Shown here one piece after another: positions 14,107 to 22,183 of a stretch of DNA of 22,629 bases; the stretch's first letter is position 1; each line of letters opens with the position of its first letter. The stretch comes from a virus: the IMG/VR virus record IMGVR_UViG_3300032288_001615, positions 1-22,629 of that record; one strand, written 5' to 3'. A program made the position numbers and the translations under genes. Under the pieces are notes generated by a model. The model was given only the letters and a program-made list of their open reading frames with translations. It was not told the DNA's origin and searched no databases.

Positions 14107-15293
14107 TTACGTACTTTTAACAAATTTTGTTTAGCAAATTCTGCACGGTTAACCAACTTAGTCGGTTCATTATCATGGTGAACCACAAAACCTTCAGGTT
14201 TAGATTTCTTACCGGCAATGTGGTGTTGATAATGTCCTTCGTGTGTTTCCATTGAACTAACCAAGTGGTTCTTGGCTTGTTGTAGGTGGTGGTGCATAGT
14301 TAACAAATTACCATAATGTTGTTTGTTCTTCTCAACATGAGCAATTTGTTTGGCACCTTCACCAGTCTTTTCGGCCTTGGATTTCTCAGTCTTTACTTTG
14401 GCTGCCTTCTTTTCGTGTTCAGAATGCAGGTGTTCTTTAAAACCTTTGACAGAAGGAACTTCATCATGTCTTACTGTTTTATTGATATAGGTAGATAGAT
14501 GGCCAGTTTCACCTGAGTGTGCTGCGTGAACCGCATCATACATTTTATGACCATGTGTATCATGGATTTCTTTGGCTGCAGCCATATGTTTCTGAAAACC
14601 ATGTTCGTTTGCAGTTGAATGTGTTACTTTAGATGTATCATGTTCAGCACCGTGATGATGAACATCTGGATGTTCTTTGAAATTGTGGTGGTCAACATGC
14701 GGAGTGGCATGTTTCATGTCATCACTATATTTACTGTGTACAACTACACCAACTTTAGACCTTTTAATTTTATCTGCTTCTTTGCCATGAGCAGTATATG
14801 TAATCGTATTTGGTGTGAAAGAAACTTTGTTTTTTGCAGCTTCAAACAAATATTCTTCTTTCAACACCTTTGTATCAGTATGGTGCATTAAATCACCTTG
14901 ATATACACCAGTTTTAGGTGTTACTTTTGGTAGATGTTTGAGAGCGTGTTTTAATGTTGTTGCAAGACCTGGTGCATGACCGTGGTTCTTGTCAATGTCT
15001 TTTTCTGTATGGTTAATCTTTGGATTCTTGTTGAAGGCCGACTTGGTGGCTACAAAAAACTTACCGTTCTTAGGGTGATGGCCAAAGACAATCGATGGAG
15101 AACCATCATACTTCATTGTCAGACTACTGTTTTTGGCACCAGCCTTCATATGAGCATGTGCTTTTGTCAATGCGGCATGAGCGTGTTCAAACCCAGCATG
15201 GCCGTGCATCAAAGGACGGTCTTCTGCATGGTGAATGTGCTTGAGTTCGCCGCTTTCGGCTTCTTCCTTGAGGAAGGATTGAAATGTTAACAT
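14103..15293 (-). CDS. His-rich covalent nucleotidyltransferase (ligase-fold) head-region protein
   Basis: A 396-aa protein. It starts MLTFQSFLKEE, again resembling a capsid-targeting peptide. The ATP-grasp-independent ligase/capping motifs can be traced: motif I KYDGSPSIVFG (K61-x-D-G), a motif III-like GVYQGDLM (about 129-136), motif IV PEGFVVHH (E367) and motif V TKLVN (K379). Hence a covalent lysyl-NMP nucleotidyltransferase of the DNA/RNA ligase superfamily is the best guess; the real substrate is unknown. The sequence between III and IV is long and extremely rich in histidine: I count 54 His in 396 residues. I know relatives as conserved unnamed proteins of cyanophages. It is the first gene after the double promoter. 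RBS AAGGG. A ligase, RNA repair or non-catalytic structural role are all open. Confidence 0.82.
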   Translation of the reverse strand: MLTFQSFLKEEAESGELKHIHHAEDRPLMHGHAGFEHAHAALTKAHAHMKAGAKNSSLTMKYDGSPSIVFGHHPKNGKFFVATKSAFNKNPKINHTEKDIDKNHGHAPGLATTLKHALKHLPKVTPKTGVYQGDLMHHTDTKVLKEEYLFEAAKNKVSFTPNTITYTAHGKEADKIKRSKVGVVVHSKYSDDMKHATPHVDHHNFKEHPDVHHHGAEHDTSKVTHSTANEHGFQKHMAAAKEIHDTHGHKMYDAVHAAHSGETGHLSTYINKTVRHDEVPSVKGFKEHLHSEHEKKAAKVKTEKSKAEKTGEGAKQIAHVEKNKQHYGNLLTMHHHLQQAKNHLVSSMETHEGHYQHHIAGKKSKPEGFVVHHDNEPTKLVNRAEFAKQNLLKVRK

Positions 15294-15339
15294 AGATTTA
15301 TACCCTTAGAAATGCAACACACTTTGGTTGCCTGTGGGT

Positions 15340-15347
15340 TATTTATA
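15340..15347 (-). promoter_or_regulatory. T4-type late promoter
   Basis: TATAAATA on the minus strand is an exact match to the T4 late promoter consensus read by gp55 with gp33/gp45. It is located 47 nt before the first head-region gene (15293). The predicted leader holds a small hairpin (GCAAC/GTTGC, 15314-15331). It is consistent with late expression of the block 15293-7162 and beyond. Confidence 0.8.
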
Positions 15348-15351
15348 ACGG

Positions 15352-15380
15352 ATTATATCACAGACCATCAAATTTGTCAA
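15352..15380 (-). promoter_or_regulatory. Perfect consensus sigma70 promoter (extended -10)
   Basis: On the minus strand TTGACA (15380-15375), a 17-bp spacer and TATAAT (15357-15352), preceded by TGA to make an extended -10 (TGATATAAT). All 12 consensus positions match at ideal spacing. The start would fall near 15345, inside the late promoter. This would be recognised by unmodified host RNA polymerase, so the downstream genes may also be made early. Confidence 0.88.
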
Positions 15381-15403
15381 TTATTCGATCCGATATATAG
15401 ACG

Positions 15404-16081
15404 TTAATAATCTTCGATTTTACCGCCGGATAACCAACCTCGACAGTAAATGGTATCGAATTCCATAAGATATTCTTTTGGTACACTTACAAAATGTGCA
15501 TGTTCGAAATCCATAAAATCAGTCAAAGGTAACACCTTTTTTAATGATTCCATATAAGTATCAATCAATGATGGACAAAAAGAAAACATCCTAGTTATTA
15601 ATAGATGTGTGGCTTCAAGTTGTACATTAGGCATCCATGTTGGTGTTCTCTTTTTAAAAATAAATTTACCAAAATGGTCATGGTCATCAACATTAAAGCC
15701 GTCAGTTAATAGAGTTCTTCCCGACACTTTAAATATTCTTTTAACTTGTTTCAATACAGGTTCGTTTTTTAATTGATTTAGTGTAGCAAAAAGAAGTACT
15801 GTTTCAGCAGCACTTTGTTGTTTATATGTTGATAATGCTTTGACTGTCGGTTCTTCACCAAAATCATAATAAAAATTACAATAATTAGCTATAACATCTT
15901 TATCCATTTGAGGAACTGGATTAACAGATGCATCAGTAAAAAGTATTATGCTATCTGGAACTAATTCTCTTATTCGTTTAAGTGTTGCGACTGTCTGAGA
16001 AAATCTATCTTCTGGTGTCCAAACGCCAGTTAAAGGTCTAAGTGCTGAGGTAACCAAAAATAGGTTTTTATCTGGTATCAT
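15404..16081 (-). CDS. Putative glycosyltransferase-like protein
   Basis: A 225-aa protein that starts with NLFLVTSALRP and continues with an alternating strand-helix pattern (DSIILFTDAS at about 43-52). It has a KVSGRTLLTDGF segment (118-129), which recalls the acceptor or donor loop of small sugar transferases, then DFMDFEHAHF and a C-terminal RGWLSGGKIEDY. A DxD motif is not clear. Assignment rests on these weak resemblances and on being the last gene of a sugar-activation and transfer cluster; it overlaps the nucleotidyltransferase-HAD gene by ATGA. It could equally be a sugar-modifying protein of another fold. Confidence 0.7.
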   Translation of the reverse strand: MIPDKNLFLVTSALRPLTGVWTPEDRFSQTVATLKRIRELVPDSIILFTDASVNPVPQMDKDVIANYCNFYYDFGEEPTVKALSTYKQQSAAETVLLFATLNQLKNEPVLKQVKRIFKVSGRTLLTDGFNVDDHDHFGKFIFKKRTPTWMPNVQLEATHLLITRMFSFCPSLIDTYMESLKKVLPLTDFMDFEHAHFVSVPKEYLMEFDTIYCRGWLSGGKIEDY

Positions 16082-17103
16082 AGAAAATCAGAAAGATTAT
16101 CAGAATCACGTTTCAGATTAATAGCTTCGGCTCTAGGATATGGGTTATTATTATTGTAATCATTAATCAAAATACGTTTAGAATTCTGTAAACCACACAA
16201 TAAAGTGAAACTCTTAAACCCCAGAGAGTATAACAACTCTCTGGTTTTTGAAGTATGTTCGTTTTCTCTAGCAGTTGTGAAGATGAATTGAGCACCATTC
16301 TCCTGTAAATCCAAGAGTCTTTTTATATTATTAACCAATGGAATTACTTCTTTATCATATGAATTTTCACCAACTCTACCTTGAGCTTTGATGATTGTGC
16401 CATCAATATCACAGAAGATTACAGGTTTATCATTATGTTCAAACCAATCTTGTGATGTTCCAACATCAACATAGTTATACACTAACTTCTCAGTAAACAT
16501 TTGCATATCACTAATACAACGACCGATAACATCAGACACAAACAATTCTCTATCTGAAGTCAGAGATTCAAATTCTCTTTTGAACATCATTGCTGAGGAG
16601 AATTTATAACCACCAACACAAAAGGTATCTGATACCACTTCTTTCTCTACAATATCTGTAATGATGCCGTTGTTATTGGAAACAGTAAAACTCTTGGATG
16701 ACAGTTTCTTCAATACTTCATGTTGTGATATTTTAGACACACAGACATAGTTACCATCAGAAAACTCATGGTCAAAATAACTATCACAATCTTTAATGAA
16801 AATCTCAGAAGTGTGTAATCCGGCCATCTTAATGATTTGATATACTGTATCGGCTGGACCTCTGGTTGGTTTGTCTAGTATATAAATCAAACAATTCTTA
16901 TGTTCATGTTTGATTTGTTCTGTGACATTATATTTTTCTTCATGTTCTTTTAATATACCAATGTGTATTCTGTCACCACGGTTAATAAATGGACGCAAAG
17001 CATTAATCAACATCATATCATGCTTATAATCATATAAGAGATATTTTGGTTTCATGTCTGGGAATCTGGTAGACAGACCAGCGGCTGGTACAATTATTTC
17101 CAT
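16078..17103 (-). CDS. Sugar-phosphate nucleotidyltransferase fused to HAD phosphatase
   Basis: A 341-aa bifunctional protein. Residues 1-225 form a nucleotidyltransferase of the sugar/choline type: PAAGLSTRF (6-14) with MKPKYLL, a metal-binding KDCDSYF (D105, D107), and YVDVGTSQDW (211-220). Residues 228-341 form a HAD-superfamily hydrolase with all motifs: FCDIDGTI (D232, D234), FTTARE (T276), K309 and LINDYN (D315). Such fusions occur in capsule and LPS pathways. The enzyme pair would activate a phosphorylated sugar (or similar) with an NTP and remove a phosphate at another step. It overlaps the kinase gene by 10 bases and the transferase-like gene by 4, so the three products probably act together. 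Confidence 0.9.
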   Translation of the reverse strand: MEIIVPAAGLSTRFPDMKPKYLLYDYKHDMMLINALRPFINRGDRIHIGILKEHEEKYNVTEQIKHEHKNCLIYILDKPTRGPADTVYQIIKMAGLHTSEIFIKDCDSYFDHEFSDGNYVCVSKISQHEVLKKLSSKSFTVSNNNGIITDIVEKEVVSDTFCVGGYKFSSAMMFKREFESLTSDRELFVSDVIGRCISDMQMFTEKLVYNYVDVGTSQDWFEHNDKPVIFCDIDGTIIKAQGRVGENSYDKEVIPLVNNIKRLLDLQENGAQFIFTTARENEHTSKTRELLYSLGFKSFTLLCGLQNSKRILINDYNNNNPYPRAEAINLKRDSDNLSDFL

Positions 17104-17840
17104 AATCTCTTTATCTCTTTCATAATAAAATCATAATTTTTATCTCCAATTTTTGTATATAGATACACTCTTAATAACATTAAAATTAAAAGTGAATCAT
17201 CAAAAGCATCAGGATACCATCTTCTTAATTTGTCTTGTATGTGTTGTAGTTTGGTGTCAAGCCGCAAATCTGTATTACGTAGAAACCATTTACATTCTAG
17301 GTCTTGCCTCATCTTTGCAATATCAAATATATATGAATCATACTCCGTTGTTACTGCATCTATCATATAAAAATCATCACCATTTTTGTGTATGATATTC
17401 TCTAATGTTAAATCACCATGATATGTTGACTGTGGTAGTTTTTTTGGTAGTCTCTCTATCAATTCATCTCTTGTGAATGGTAGATTTTTATCATCTAACA
17501 TCCATTCTAGTTTTTTGATATATGTATCGGTGTAATCTTTATAGACCGAATCATCTGAGAAAGAATCTATTGTATCTGTAATGAAGTTGATTAATGAACT
17601 TGTATTATTATGAATCAAATATGTTTTCATATCTAATCCATGTATATATTGCATATGTAAGAGATTTCCTTCTATATGATATATCTCCGGCACAGGATAA
17701 CACCTTTCAAACAGGTTAGTTAATCTTTCAAGGTTTCTTTCAACATTATTTACCTTTTTAATGTATAAACCATTTTCACCTTCCATCAAATAGATTTGGC
17801 TACCAGAATAACCTGTTAATTCTTTTATGGTTTTGTCCAT
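17094..17840 (-). CDS. APH/choline-kinase-like small-molecule kinase
   Basis: A 248-aa protein kinase-like enzyme of the aminoglycoside phosphotransferase/choline kinase group, which phosphorylates small molecules. The catalytic loop STYHGDLTLENII (H141, D143, N148) and the metal-binding aspartate in FYMIDAVTTEYDSY (D161) are intact, followed by FDIAKMRQDL. The glycine-rich start is weak (GYSGSQIYLMEGENGLYIKK), with a likely ATP-binding lysine in the KK pair. Overlap with the nucleotidyltransferase-HAD gene indicates a kinase then nucleotidyltransferase route for making an activated sugar or an alcohol such as choline. The substrate cannot be read from the sequence. Confidence 0.87.
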   Translation of the reverse strand: MDKTIKELTGYSGSQIYLMEGENGLYIKKVNNVERNLERLTNLFERCYPVPEIYHIEGNLLHMQYIHGLDMKTYLIHNNTSSLINFITDTIDSFSDDSVYKDYTDTYIKKLEWMLDDKNLPFTRDELIERLPKKLPQSTYHGDLTLENIIHKNGDDFYMIDAVTTEYDSYIFDIAKMRQDLECKWFLRNTDLRLDTKLQHIQDKLRRWYPDAFDDSLLILMLLRVYLYTKIGDKNYDFIMKEIKRLWK

Positions 17841-18502
17841 TGGTCGATATCATCACGAATCAAGGAGTGCCATGATCCATTGTGTGGACCAGGAGGAAAT
17901 GGATTGTTCATGTTACAATATACTAAATTTTCTCCGTGTAAATTATGTTCATGTAGATTGGCTCTCATCATATCTTCACCAATAAATTGATTTCCTGTGT
18001 CATAGTATTTGTCTATATTAATATATGTTGACATGTAATCCATCATAGTTTTCTTTGAGCCAAAAGCAAATTGGTCATTACCAAAATCTCTCTCAGGTAC
18101 CATTCGACAGTTTGGTATATACAATTTACTACCATCTAAATCATTAAATGGTATAAACACATTCAATGCATAGTCTGTACGTGTCTTAATAACCCAATCA
18201 TATTCACCTTCAATCAAATGACTACAAACATACATTGAGTAAAGCATACGATAGGTAAATCGTGGTGGATGTTTCTCCGCATTCGGTGTGTTGGTGTATT
18301 TGTTATCAAAGTCACCAAGAGGTGGTACTTGTGTATGTATTTTAACTGGTTTATACAACTCGGCTAGTTTATCTTCACCTGGAAACTTCCAAGTATGAAT
18401 ATACACATCTACATCATAATGGTCTAATAGATTACGTTTATAGTATTCATAACCTTGTTCAAATGCTCTGGCTTGGCCAGAGAAACATAATGCAATTTTC
18501 AT
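17825..18502 (-). CDS. Glycosyltransferase-like protein (CFSGQAR family)
   Basis: The protein has 225 aa using the ATG at 18502; an in-frame TTG two codons earlier is less likely. It begins KIALCFSGQARAFEQGYEYY and continues VDVYIHTWK, then EYDWVIKTRTDYALN (about 100-114), and later FGSKKTMMDYM and IGEDMM. This set of motifs (SGQ-R, D-V-(Y/F)-IHTW, IKTR-x-D) belongs to a group of phage and bacterial glycosyltransferase-like proteins. Known members are predicted rather than tested, so the sugar is unknown. It overlaps the kinase gene by 16 bases. The leading gene upstream is a methyltransferase-fused protein. Confidence 0.82.
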   Translation of the reverse strand: MKIALCFSGQARAFEQGYEYYKRNLLDHYDVDVYIHTWKFPGEDKLAELYKPVKIHTQVPPLGDFDNKYTNTPNAEKHPPRFTYRMLYSMYVCSHLIEGEYDWVIKTRTDYALNVFIPFNDLDGSKLYIPNCRMVPERDFGNDQFAFGSKKTMMDYMSTYINIDKYYDTGNQFIGEDMMRANLHEHNLHGENLVYCNMNNPFPPGPHNGSWHSLIRDDIDQWTKP

Positions 18503-18504
18503 AA

Positions 18505-19902
18505 TCAATTCTTTTCGTTATATAACTTTACATATTCTTTATGTAAATCTCCATACTTTGATTTGTATGAATCATCTGTTATTGGAAACTTTTTGTATGA
18601 TATGTTGTCGGGATTCAGAAAAAGGTATAATGAAAATAGTCTTTCTACAATGAAACTAAAATTTGGTATTTGTTTTCCATTATATGTGTTTAAATCTTCA
18701 AACATATATTTTCGTAACTCTGGATCTGCGTAAGCTATAGAACCAAAGTTATCTACAAATTTCTTATATTTGAACCAAAATCTTGAATTTCCAACAAAGA
18801 AATTGCTGGTTGCGAAATGGTCACCTTTGTAAACAATTTGTTCAACTGGTGTTTCTATTCCTATTTTGGGAAATATTTTGTTAGCAAAGTCAAGTAAACC
18901 TGGATGCCATCTGTCACCTTGCACCCATAAATTAATTTCATTGGCTGCATTATCTAAAGTTGGATCCACAAAATAAACATCATAACCAGAATTATCAACT
19001 ATCCAATTTCTGAATTTTTCTTCTGATAAATTAACTTTTTGATTCCATATCCAAGATACTAAACCAAAATAAGAACCATCATCTATATGTTTATCATATA
19101 ATTTATTCCAAATAATATACTCACGCATTTCTGGATTATTGCCGTTTATATTATCGAACGGTGTAAAAATAGGATTCAATACTTTAATTTGTTCTTCTTT
19201 ATAATATGATTGATATATGTGTACACAAGGTTTTCTACATAAAACAGTTAAACCATTATTGTTTGCAAACTTTTCTCTAATGTACCACTCATCATTTTCC
19301 TTTAAAAATTCTTCTATGGCTGTAAACAAACCTTGTTTTTGAGTTTGAATTCCAGCATGAGTACTAAACGTGTGTGATATAGGATTTTCACCTTCATCTA
19401 CATATCCAAAAGTTGTAGTATCATGGAATATCATGTACTTTCTAACTTTGTGTGAATGTTGTTTCAATTCTTTTTTCAGTTGTCTGTAAACATGCCATGT
19501 ATCAATAAACAATAAATCCGTTTCTTCAATTTCAAAATTAGGATCCACAGTATCACCAATAATAAAATCCATATCAATTCCATTGAGTGCGGCCAAGGTC
19601 ATTGCATTTTCAATTGGTGCCGGATTAATATCAATAGAAACAAGTCTTTTTGGTCTGGTAGATAAGAAAGCCCAAGTGCTAACGACACTTCTTACACCCA
19701 TTTCTGTAATATGGCCACAATGTGATGCATATTTAGCAAGTGTATCTAAATGTTGATTAATATCACTAGGTGTTCTTTTCTTATTTTCAAATTCAACTTG
19801 AATTGATGATTGAGTGTTTTCAGGTTCACCTCTATCTTTTGGTCCAACAAAAATTGTTCCACTATTAATAACGGATGTAGTATCAAATATATAATCTAAC
19901 AT
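18505..19902 (-). CDS. SAM-methyltransferase-type domain fused to a large C-terminal domain
   Basis: A 465-aa protein. Residues about 50-210 form a Rossmann methyltransferase-like domain, with the nucleotide-binding ITEMGVRSVVSTWAFL (65-80), the acidic end of the second strand SIDINPAPI (D91), then DLLFIDTWHVYRQLKKEL (D134, H137) and MIFHDTTTFG (H160, D161). D-T-W-H and F-H-D-T recall cephalosporin-hydroxylase-like/MTase family 24 members that act in sugar or O-methyl modification. Residues about 225-465 are a separate domain rich in Tyr, Trp and Asn (EMREYIIWNKLYDKHIDDGS, WVQGDRWHPG, KGDHFATSNFFVG), which I do not recognise beyond a glycosyltransferase-like look. RBS AGGAAT. Probably a sugar-modifying enzyme within the glycan cluster. 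Confidence 0.85.
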   Translation of the reverse strand: MLDYIFDTTSVINSGTIFVGPKDRGEPENTQSSIQVEFENKKRTPSDINQHLDTLAKYASHCGHITEMGVRSVVSTWAFLSTRPKRLVSIDINPAPIENAMTLAALNGIDMDFIIGDTVDPNFEIEETDLLFIDTWHVYRQLKKELKQHSHKVRKYMIFHDTTTFGYVDEGENPISHTFSTHAGIQTQKQGLFTAIEEFLKENDEWYIREKFANNNGLTVLCRKPCVHIYQSYYKEEQIKVLNPIFTPFDNINGNNPEMREYIIWNKLYDKHIDDGSYFGLVSWIWNQKVNLSEEKFRNWIVDNSGYDVYFVDPTLDNAANEINLWVQGDRWHPGLLDFANKIFPKIGIETPVEQIVYKGDHFATSNFFVGNSRFWFKYKKFVDNFGSIAYADPELRKYMFEDLNTYNGKQIPNFSFIVERLFSLYLFLNPDNISYKKFPITDDSYKSKYGDLHKEYVKLYNEKN

Positions 19903-19912
19903 TAATTTATTC

Positions 19913-20560
19913 CTATTCTATTTTTATAAATGCAGTTTGCCATGGATCTCGTAATTTTAATGGTTTGAGTTTATGCCAATTACATTGAATAAACATTTCA
20001 ATAGCCATTCGAGGACTCATTTGTGCAGCTGCTGTGCCATTTTCATCTGTATATTTCCACTCACTAGCATCATCACATAACATAATACCACCAACTTTCA
20101 ATAATTTCCAAGATAATACCAAATCACTGAGAACTCCACTAGCTCTATGGTCACCATCAACATAGATAAAATCTGCTTTTACATTTTGATTAATTAAATC
20201 AATTAAACCATCCTCACTATGTTTTCTAATATAATTTACATTTTTATATGCATTGACTGATAAATTATGTGTGAAATGATTATAAGTTACCAATGGTTCT
20301 TCCGGCATATCGGTACTACCAACATGTGGATCTATGGCATGTATTATCAAATCTTTATTTAATTGACTATAAGTATCACTAATCCAAAACGTAGTATTGC
20401 CTTCAAATACACCAACCTCAATTATCGTTGAAGGAATTCCATAAAGTTCAAAAAGGCGTGCAATGTTTAATTTTGCACCGGCCGTAAATAATTCATCACC
20501 ATAACTCGATAATGAAAAGTCCACAGTAAACGCATAATCTTCATAATTCCAATATTCCAT
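19913..20560 (-). CDS. Class I SAM-dependent methyltransferase
   Basis: The protein has 215 aa from ATG 20560, which overlaps the upstream stop (TGATG) and has an AGGA RBS; an in-frame TTG one codon earlier is discarded. The SAM-binding motifs are clear: TIIEVGVFEGNTTFWI (45-60), HAIDPHVGS (74-82) and ADFIYVDGDHRASGVLSDLV (129-148), then VGGIMLCDD. It is of the Methyltransf_24 / O-methyltransferase type often found among glycan and small-molecule modification genes. The next gene downstream holds a related domain. It is likely to methylate a sugar or lipid-linked intermediate, by context only. Confidence 0.88.
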   Translation of the reverse strand: MEYWNYEDYAFTVDFSLSSYGDELFTAGAKLNIARLFELYGIPSTIIEVGVFEGNTTFWISDTYSQLNKDLIIHAIDPHVGSTDMPEEPLVTYNHFTHNLSVNAYKNVNYIRKHSEDGLIDLINQNVKADFIYVDGDHRASGVLSDLVLSWKLLKVGGIMLCDDASEWKYTDENGTAAAQMSPRMAIEMFIQCNWHKLKPLKLRDPWQTAFIKIE

Positions 20561-21423
20561 CAATTTGTCCTATATGTAAAAAAACTATTAGGATCATCTT
20601 GATTGTATTTGTCCATCACAAATTTCTTCCATTCTGGTACACGGTCATATTGGTGTACAATACAGAATGGTTTACCTTTTGATGTCTTAACAATTCCTTC
20701 TTCAAAAATAGGTTCATACTCAGTTAAGAATGGTCTAAACATATCAATCTTAGATGGGTCAACCGTTGTACCAGCTTGTACAGCCCAACCAGATGATTGT
20801 GTTGCAAATAGTGTAATGTCTTTGTATGGTTGTGTTTGTATTAATACATTGTACACCGCTTGGTCAACAATAGGAATTGGCCTATTGGTTGCATTAGTGA
20901 AGATGTTGAACACTAAGTCTTTGATGTATTCAGCAGAACCACCAAGTGTTCCTACGTTATATATTTCATTGTGTTTGAATATATTATGAACATGTTCACC
21001 GTAACATTGCATCAGATTATCATTACCCCAAGGTTCATCTTTGTATAACATACCTTCCGAACCTGCAACAAGTTGGTGCATATCTTTTACACCAATATTA
21101 TGGTAATCTAACCATTTGAAAGGGTCTTCTTGGAAATATACATCTTTAACATCGGTAGTTATAACCAAGTTAAATTTTTTCCAATTTAATCTTAGATATT
21201 CATAAATGGAAAAGAATCGTAATACATGAACAGGAATGTTTGCCTTAGGCATATCAACTAGTTCAAATCCTTTGTTAGCCAAAATTCTTTTGGTTTCATC
21301 GGATGCGTTACCAACACACATAACTCTATGTGCATCTGGCATAACTTCACATATCGATTCGACCCAAGGTTTGAGTTGATTGTAATCATAGTTGGTGAAA
21401 CCACCAATAATCAAATTTTGCAT
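20560..21423 (-). CDS. Glycosyltransferase, GT-A-like
   Basis: A 287-aa protein. It begins with NLIIGGFTNYDYNQLKPWVE, a Rossmann-like strand, then HRVMCVGNASDETKRIL. The metal/donor motif LVITTDVKDVYFQEDPFKW (86-104) with D91 and D94 is typical of GT-A enzymes that place a nucleotide sugar. Later GTLGGSAEYIK and IVDQAVYNVL give the usual acceptor-side pattern (G-G...D-Q). C-terminal CIVHQYDRVPEWKK contains a histidine often used for metal or donor contact. ATG is 2 bp from the oxygenase stop. Sugar and acceptor are unknown. Confidence 0.88.
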   Translation of the reverse strand: MQNLIIGGFTNYDYNQLKPWVESICEVMPDAHRVMCVGNASDETKRILANKGFELVDMPKANIPVHVLRFFSIYEYLRLNWKKFNLVITTDVKDVYFQEDPFKWLDYHNIGVKDMHQLVAGSEGMLYKDEPWGNDNLMQCYGEHVHNIFKHNEIYNVGTLGGSAEYIKDLVFNIFTNATNRPIPIVDQAVYNVLIQTQPYKDITLFATQSSGWAVQAGTTVDPSKIDMFRPFLTEYEPIFEEGIVKTSKGKPFCIVHQYDRVPEWKKFVMDKYNQDDPNSFFTYRTN

Positions 21424-21424
21424 A

Positions 21425-22183
21425 TTAATAACCAGTCCTCACTTTAATAAAATCTAAAATACTTTGGTCACCTTTTTGTTCTGTTCGTGGAACAAATAAA
21501 GCTTTCTGTCTCTTATTACTTATATCATCAGTTGGAATCAAGTAGTAGAAAGCAAGACTCTTTCTGTATTGTCCTTCTGGTGCAAATATACCTTCTGTAA
21601 CACCATGCCAAGAATTTTGTGAGGTATCAAATAGAAGAGCTCTATTGAAAATTGGAGATACAGATTTAATTAAATCTTTTGCTTGGCCAGTTTCTTCATC
21701 GTGCGACCACAAACCTAAATTACCACCCCATGATTCTTGCCAATCAGGATTAAGGTAAATAATTATGTTAAGTTTACGTTTCATATCCAACTTAGGATGA
21801 ATATCGTAATCTAAGTGTGTATTGAGGTAATCACCTGCCTTATGCATGTGGATACCACCACCATGCAATCCAAAGTCAGCCATCAACTCAGGTTGTTGTG
21901 TTAGTTGTCGTAGATGACTTGTGAATTCCTGGTTAACGAGGCACGTTGCGGCCTTGTAAATGTTTTTTGGAAACTTAGTCCAATTTTGTATTGTTCTTTT
22001 CTTCTCAATAGGATTGTCATACTTTGCATCATTGTTTTCTTCATATCCTGGCATATCACCAAATATGTTACGTGCAAATGACTCAACAAAAAAGTTATCA
22101 ATTACAACATGATTAAATGGTTTAGCTTGTAAAAAAGATTCACTTAAGCCAGACCAATCGTGGTCATTAATTATTTTCTCCAT
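21425..22183 (-). CDS. 2-oxoglutarate/Fe(II)-dependent oxygenase
   Basis: A 252-aa dioxygenase of the prolyl-hydroxylase-like group. The iron triad is visible: HLDYD (H123, D125) and SWHGV (H193), with the 2-oxoglutarate-binding arginine in YRKSLAFYY (R207). Characteristic strands KLNIIIYLNPDWQESWGGNL and RALLFDTSQNSWHGV fit the double-stranded beta-helix fold. Such enzymes are common in T4-like marine phages. In this cluster a glycan or protein hydroxylation role is likely, though a nucleic-acid substrate cannot be excluded. It overlaps the upstream gene by 13 bases. Confidence 0.92.
   Translation of the reverse strand: MEKIINDHDWSGLSESFLQAKPFNHVVIDNFFVESFARNIFGDMPGYEENNDAKYDNPIEKKRTIQNWTKFPKNIYKAATCLVNQEFTSHLRQLTQQPELMADFGLHGGGIHMHKAGDYLNTHLDYDIHPKLDMKRKLNIIIYLNPDWQESWGGNLGLWSHDEETGQAKDLIKSVSPIFNRALLFDTSQNSWHGVTEGIFAPEGQYRKSLAFYYLIPTDDISNKRQKALFVPRTEQKGDQSILDFIKVRTGY

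Noticed and set aside
15294-15403. tRNA or small RNA gene in the largest gap
   Set aside because: No cloverleaf or stable long hairpin is visible; the gap is explained by the two promoters and a short leader hairpin.
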